From a virus, in the IMG/VR virus record IMGVR_UViG_3300030060_001926, positions 1 to 40,173 of that record: a DNA stretch of 40,173 bases, one strand, 5' to 3'. Each line of letters opens with the position of its first letter. Within the stretch, counting starts at the first letter, position 1. This document shows positions 38,981-40,173 of this stretch, piece by piece. A model generated the notes under the pieces. That model was given only the letters and a program-made list of their open reading frames with translations. It made no database searches and was not told the origin of the DNA. The translations under genes and the position numbers were made by a program.

Positions 38981-39227
38981 TTTTATTTTTCCTTTTTGCA
39001 TCATCTCTCCACTGTTCTGCGAGAGAAGGAAGATCAGCACGGCGGCGAGTTCCCGGCTTGGGATAAGCTCTAACAAAGTTGCCGTCCTTGTCTTGTTCGT
39101 GTACCCACTCTTCAGCATACGCCTCGATTGGTTTGTACACATTGATGTCACCATTCAGGTGAGCCTTTTGAAAACTATTGAGATCCAAATTCTTTGGACT
39201 TCCTGCGTCGTTTACGTTCTTGATCAC
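38919..39227 (-). CDS. Hypothetical protein with a GTG start
   Basis: The best start is GTG at 39227: GGAAGGAG lies seven bases upstream. An ATG at 39251 has no comparable site. About 102 residues: NVNDAGSPKNLDLNSFQKAH, then INVYKPIEAYAEEWVHEQDK, then a basic tail with RRGRYSRPRNRQKLS. The middle part looks folded and the tail disordered. It overlaps both flanking genes by 53-62 bases. Not recognised. Confidence 0.65.
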   Translation of the reverse strand: MIKNVNDAGSPKNLDLNSFQKAHLNGDINVYKPIEAYAEEWVHEQDKDGNFVRAYPKPGTRRRADLPSLAEQWRDDAKRKNKNEQGTRRGRYSRPRNRQKLS

Positions 39228-39312
39228 GTTGACGCTCCTTCCTTTTTTCATTATGCTTATCAGAATCAAAACTTCTTCGATCCCGTTTCCTAATATTCTT
39301 ATCTCTAGCCAT
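39175..39312 (-). CDS. 45-residue highly charged basic protein
   Basis: ATG 39312 overlaps the preceding stop by eight bases (ATGGCTAG). Sequence: MARDKNIRKRDRRSFDSDKH then NEKRKERQRDQERKRRRKSK and EFGSQ. Arg/Lys/Asp/Glu make up most of it, so it forms a single charged helix rather than a globular domain. RNA binding or an early regulatory role is possible. Its 3' third overlaps the next gene out of frame. Confidence 0.55.
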   Translation of the reverse strand: MARDKNIRKRDRRSFDSDKHNEKRKERQRDQERKRRRKSKEFGSQ

Positions 39313-39655
39313 CAAGTTCTCTTGCACCCAATACCATACACTTAGGAATTTTATGCACCTGAGAGAACTCAGCAGGCCCAACACAAGCAACTACAGCATA
39401 TTGATAATCATCTTCATGGACAAGATAACCAACAGTATTCATTACAGGTAGCTTTGCTCTTGCTGCTGACCTTGTTTCATCTTTATCAAGCCACTCCGAT
39501 CCACCTGTAGTTTGTGCATCTATCCATTCAATATACATGATCTTGGGTAGCTTTTTAACTACAGTATACTTAGCCGAAGAAGTATTCTGAGTTGAGGACT
39601 TCTTTGATGTCGAAGTCATCCGATCTTTGTGGGACTTCAGGGAGCTTGATTTCAT
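39305..39655 (-). CDS. Hypothetical 116-residue protein after RNA polymerase
   Basis: ATG 39655 has a GGAGAGG site five bases upstream, inside the RNA polymerase gene; a later ATG at 39619 lacks one. The first ~30 residues are Ser/Lys-rich and disordered. The rest is a folded domain: IMYIEWIDAQTTGGSEWLDK, then NTVGYLVHEDDYQYAVVACV, and FSQVHKIPKCMVLG. 'IxWxDA---gW' plus 'GyLv-ed--y--v' patterns are seen in small phage proteins of unknown function. Overlaps RNA polymerase by 86 bases. Confidence 0.75.
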   Translation of the reverse strand: MKSSSLKSHKDRMTSTSKKSSTQNTSSAKYTVVKKLPKIMYIEWIDAQTTGGSEWLDKDETRSAARAKLPVMNTVGYLVHEDDYQYAVVACVGPAEFSQVHKIPKCMVLGARELDG

Positions 39656-40173
39656 ATTTCCTCTCCAAATAACTTTTGAATTTTTCTAGTGGGTTATCTT
39701 TATGGATCAAATAAAAGTTGTATCTAAGTATGTGATCCATACAATCAACGTCAGGACCATATGTCCCATACGAATCATGGACAAAACTAAATGCAGTAAT
39801 GCCTTTCTTTAGCATGTCTGCAATTGTCATAAACATATGAGCAGCGTCCCAACTATGTATAAAGTTAGGACTAACCGCCAAGAACTGGGCATCTTCATCT
39901 AGCTCTTCGCTAAGAGTAGAAAATACTAGTTGTTGTTTGTTGAATAGCTCAGCGTATGAGATACGCTCAATGATTTGATTGTATACATGCTGAACAACAA
40001 AGCCAGAATCAGTTGCCCAAACCAATGGAAGGTTCAGAGAATTGATAATTCTAGTTACATCACGAAGATAATCTTTGCCACGGTTAGGCTCTTGCATAAC
40101 ACCAGACAAACCATCTTGCAAGGCACGGCTCATCTCAACAATTGCACCGCCCCTCTCTTCACGATCTACCCAA
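39570..40173 (-). CDS. Single-subunit DNA-dependent RNA polymerase, T7 gp1-like (C-terminal part)
   Basis: About 200 C-terminal residues; the N-terminus lies beyond the right edge. Clear T7 RNA polymerase features in order: LPLVWATDSGFVV (T7 has VHWVTPDGFPV), SPNFIHSWDAAHM (T7 APNFVHSQDGSHL), FSFVHDSYGTYGPDVD (T7 FALIHDSFGTIPADA, with catalytic-region His and Asp), and the end DIKEVLNSEYFFG (T7 LRDILESDFAFA). It transcribes phage genes from phage promoters. Final aromatic-Gly end replaces T7's FAFA foot. Being first in the operon matches T7 gene 1. Confidence 0.96.
   Translation of the reverse strand, partial: WVDREERGGAIVEMSRALQDGLSGVMQEPNRGKDYLRDVTRIINSLNLPLVWATDSGFVVQHVYNQIIERISYAELFNKQQLVFSTLSEELDEDAQFLAVSPNFIHSWDAAHMFMTIADMLKKGITAFSFVHDSYGTYGPDVDCMDHILRYNFYLIHKDNPLEKFKSYLERKYEIKLPEVPQRSDDFDIKEVLNSEYFFG

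Noticed and set aside
38978-39154. Longer N-terminal extension of the phosphoesterase
   Set aside because: The extra 58 codons have no family motif and overlap the upstream gene; the metal motif GDIHAP begins eight residues after the ATG at 38980.
1-40173. CRISPR array, insertion sequence, integrase or lysogeny genes
   Set aside because: No spaced direct repeats, transposase or recombinase motifs, terminal inverted repeats or repressor genes were seen on either strand.

Overview
The window is a continuous stretch of a lytic, T7-like podovirus genome (Autographivirus-type). Every convincing gene lies on the minus strand, so transcription runs from high to low coordinates. The DNA is AT-rich and very tightly packed: most junctions are TAATG, TGATG, ATGA or 8-nt overlaps, most starts have strong AGGAG-type Shine-Dalgarno sequences, and no non-coding stretch exceeds about 85 bases. 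Nothing suggests lysogeny (no integrase, repressor or att site). The gene families (B12-dependent ribonucleotide reductase, dUTPase, T7-like RNA polymerase, small conserved basic proteins) resemble those of uncultured marine podoviruses. That environment and the host are inferences. Both edges cut genes: the single-subunit RNA polymerase on the right and a giant virion protein on the left.

Early and DNA-metabolism region (40173 to about 27270). After the RNA polymerase C-terminus come small unknown genes, a calcineurin-like phosphoesterase, a gp2.5-like ssDNA-binding protein, a RusA-like resolvase (standing where T7 uses gp3) and a cytidylate-deaminase-like protein. The deaminase stop codon sits inside a strong intrinsic terminator (36809-36843), placed where it could act like T7 TE. 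Then follow four small genes, three of them strongly acidic, three tRNAs (Arg-UCU, Lys-UUU, Leu-UAA), five small genes (two sharing a motif), primase-helicase, family A DNA polymerase, a P-loop nucleotide kinase, a 5'-3' exonuclease, dUTPase and a monomeric class II ribonucleotide reductase. Together they replicate phage DNA and build dNTPs.

Virion and packaging region (about 27300 to 1). The order is small coiled-coil proteins, portal, a LamG/lectin-like protein, seven small mostly basic proteins, scaffold and major capsid protein. A second strong terminator (20215-20251) sits exactly where T7 has T-phi. Next come a small membrane protein with a PEP-CTERM-like tail, tail tubular proteins A and B, a 1732-residue fibre with an extraordinary cysteine-rich region, two further fibre proteins, a lysis-like membrane cluster (including a lipoprotein that also has a transmembrane helix), small and large terminase, and finally two internal virion proteins. 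Placing the internal virion genes after the terminase differs from T7.

The most unusual items are the PEP-CTERM-like phage protein, the 47-cysteine fibre domain, the acidic and basic small-gene cassettes, a candidate unimolecular spanin, a tRNA-Leu(UAA) lacking the long variable arm, and out-of-frame overlapping small genes.
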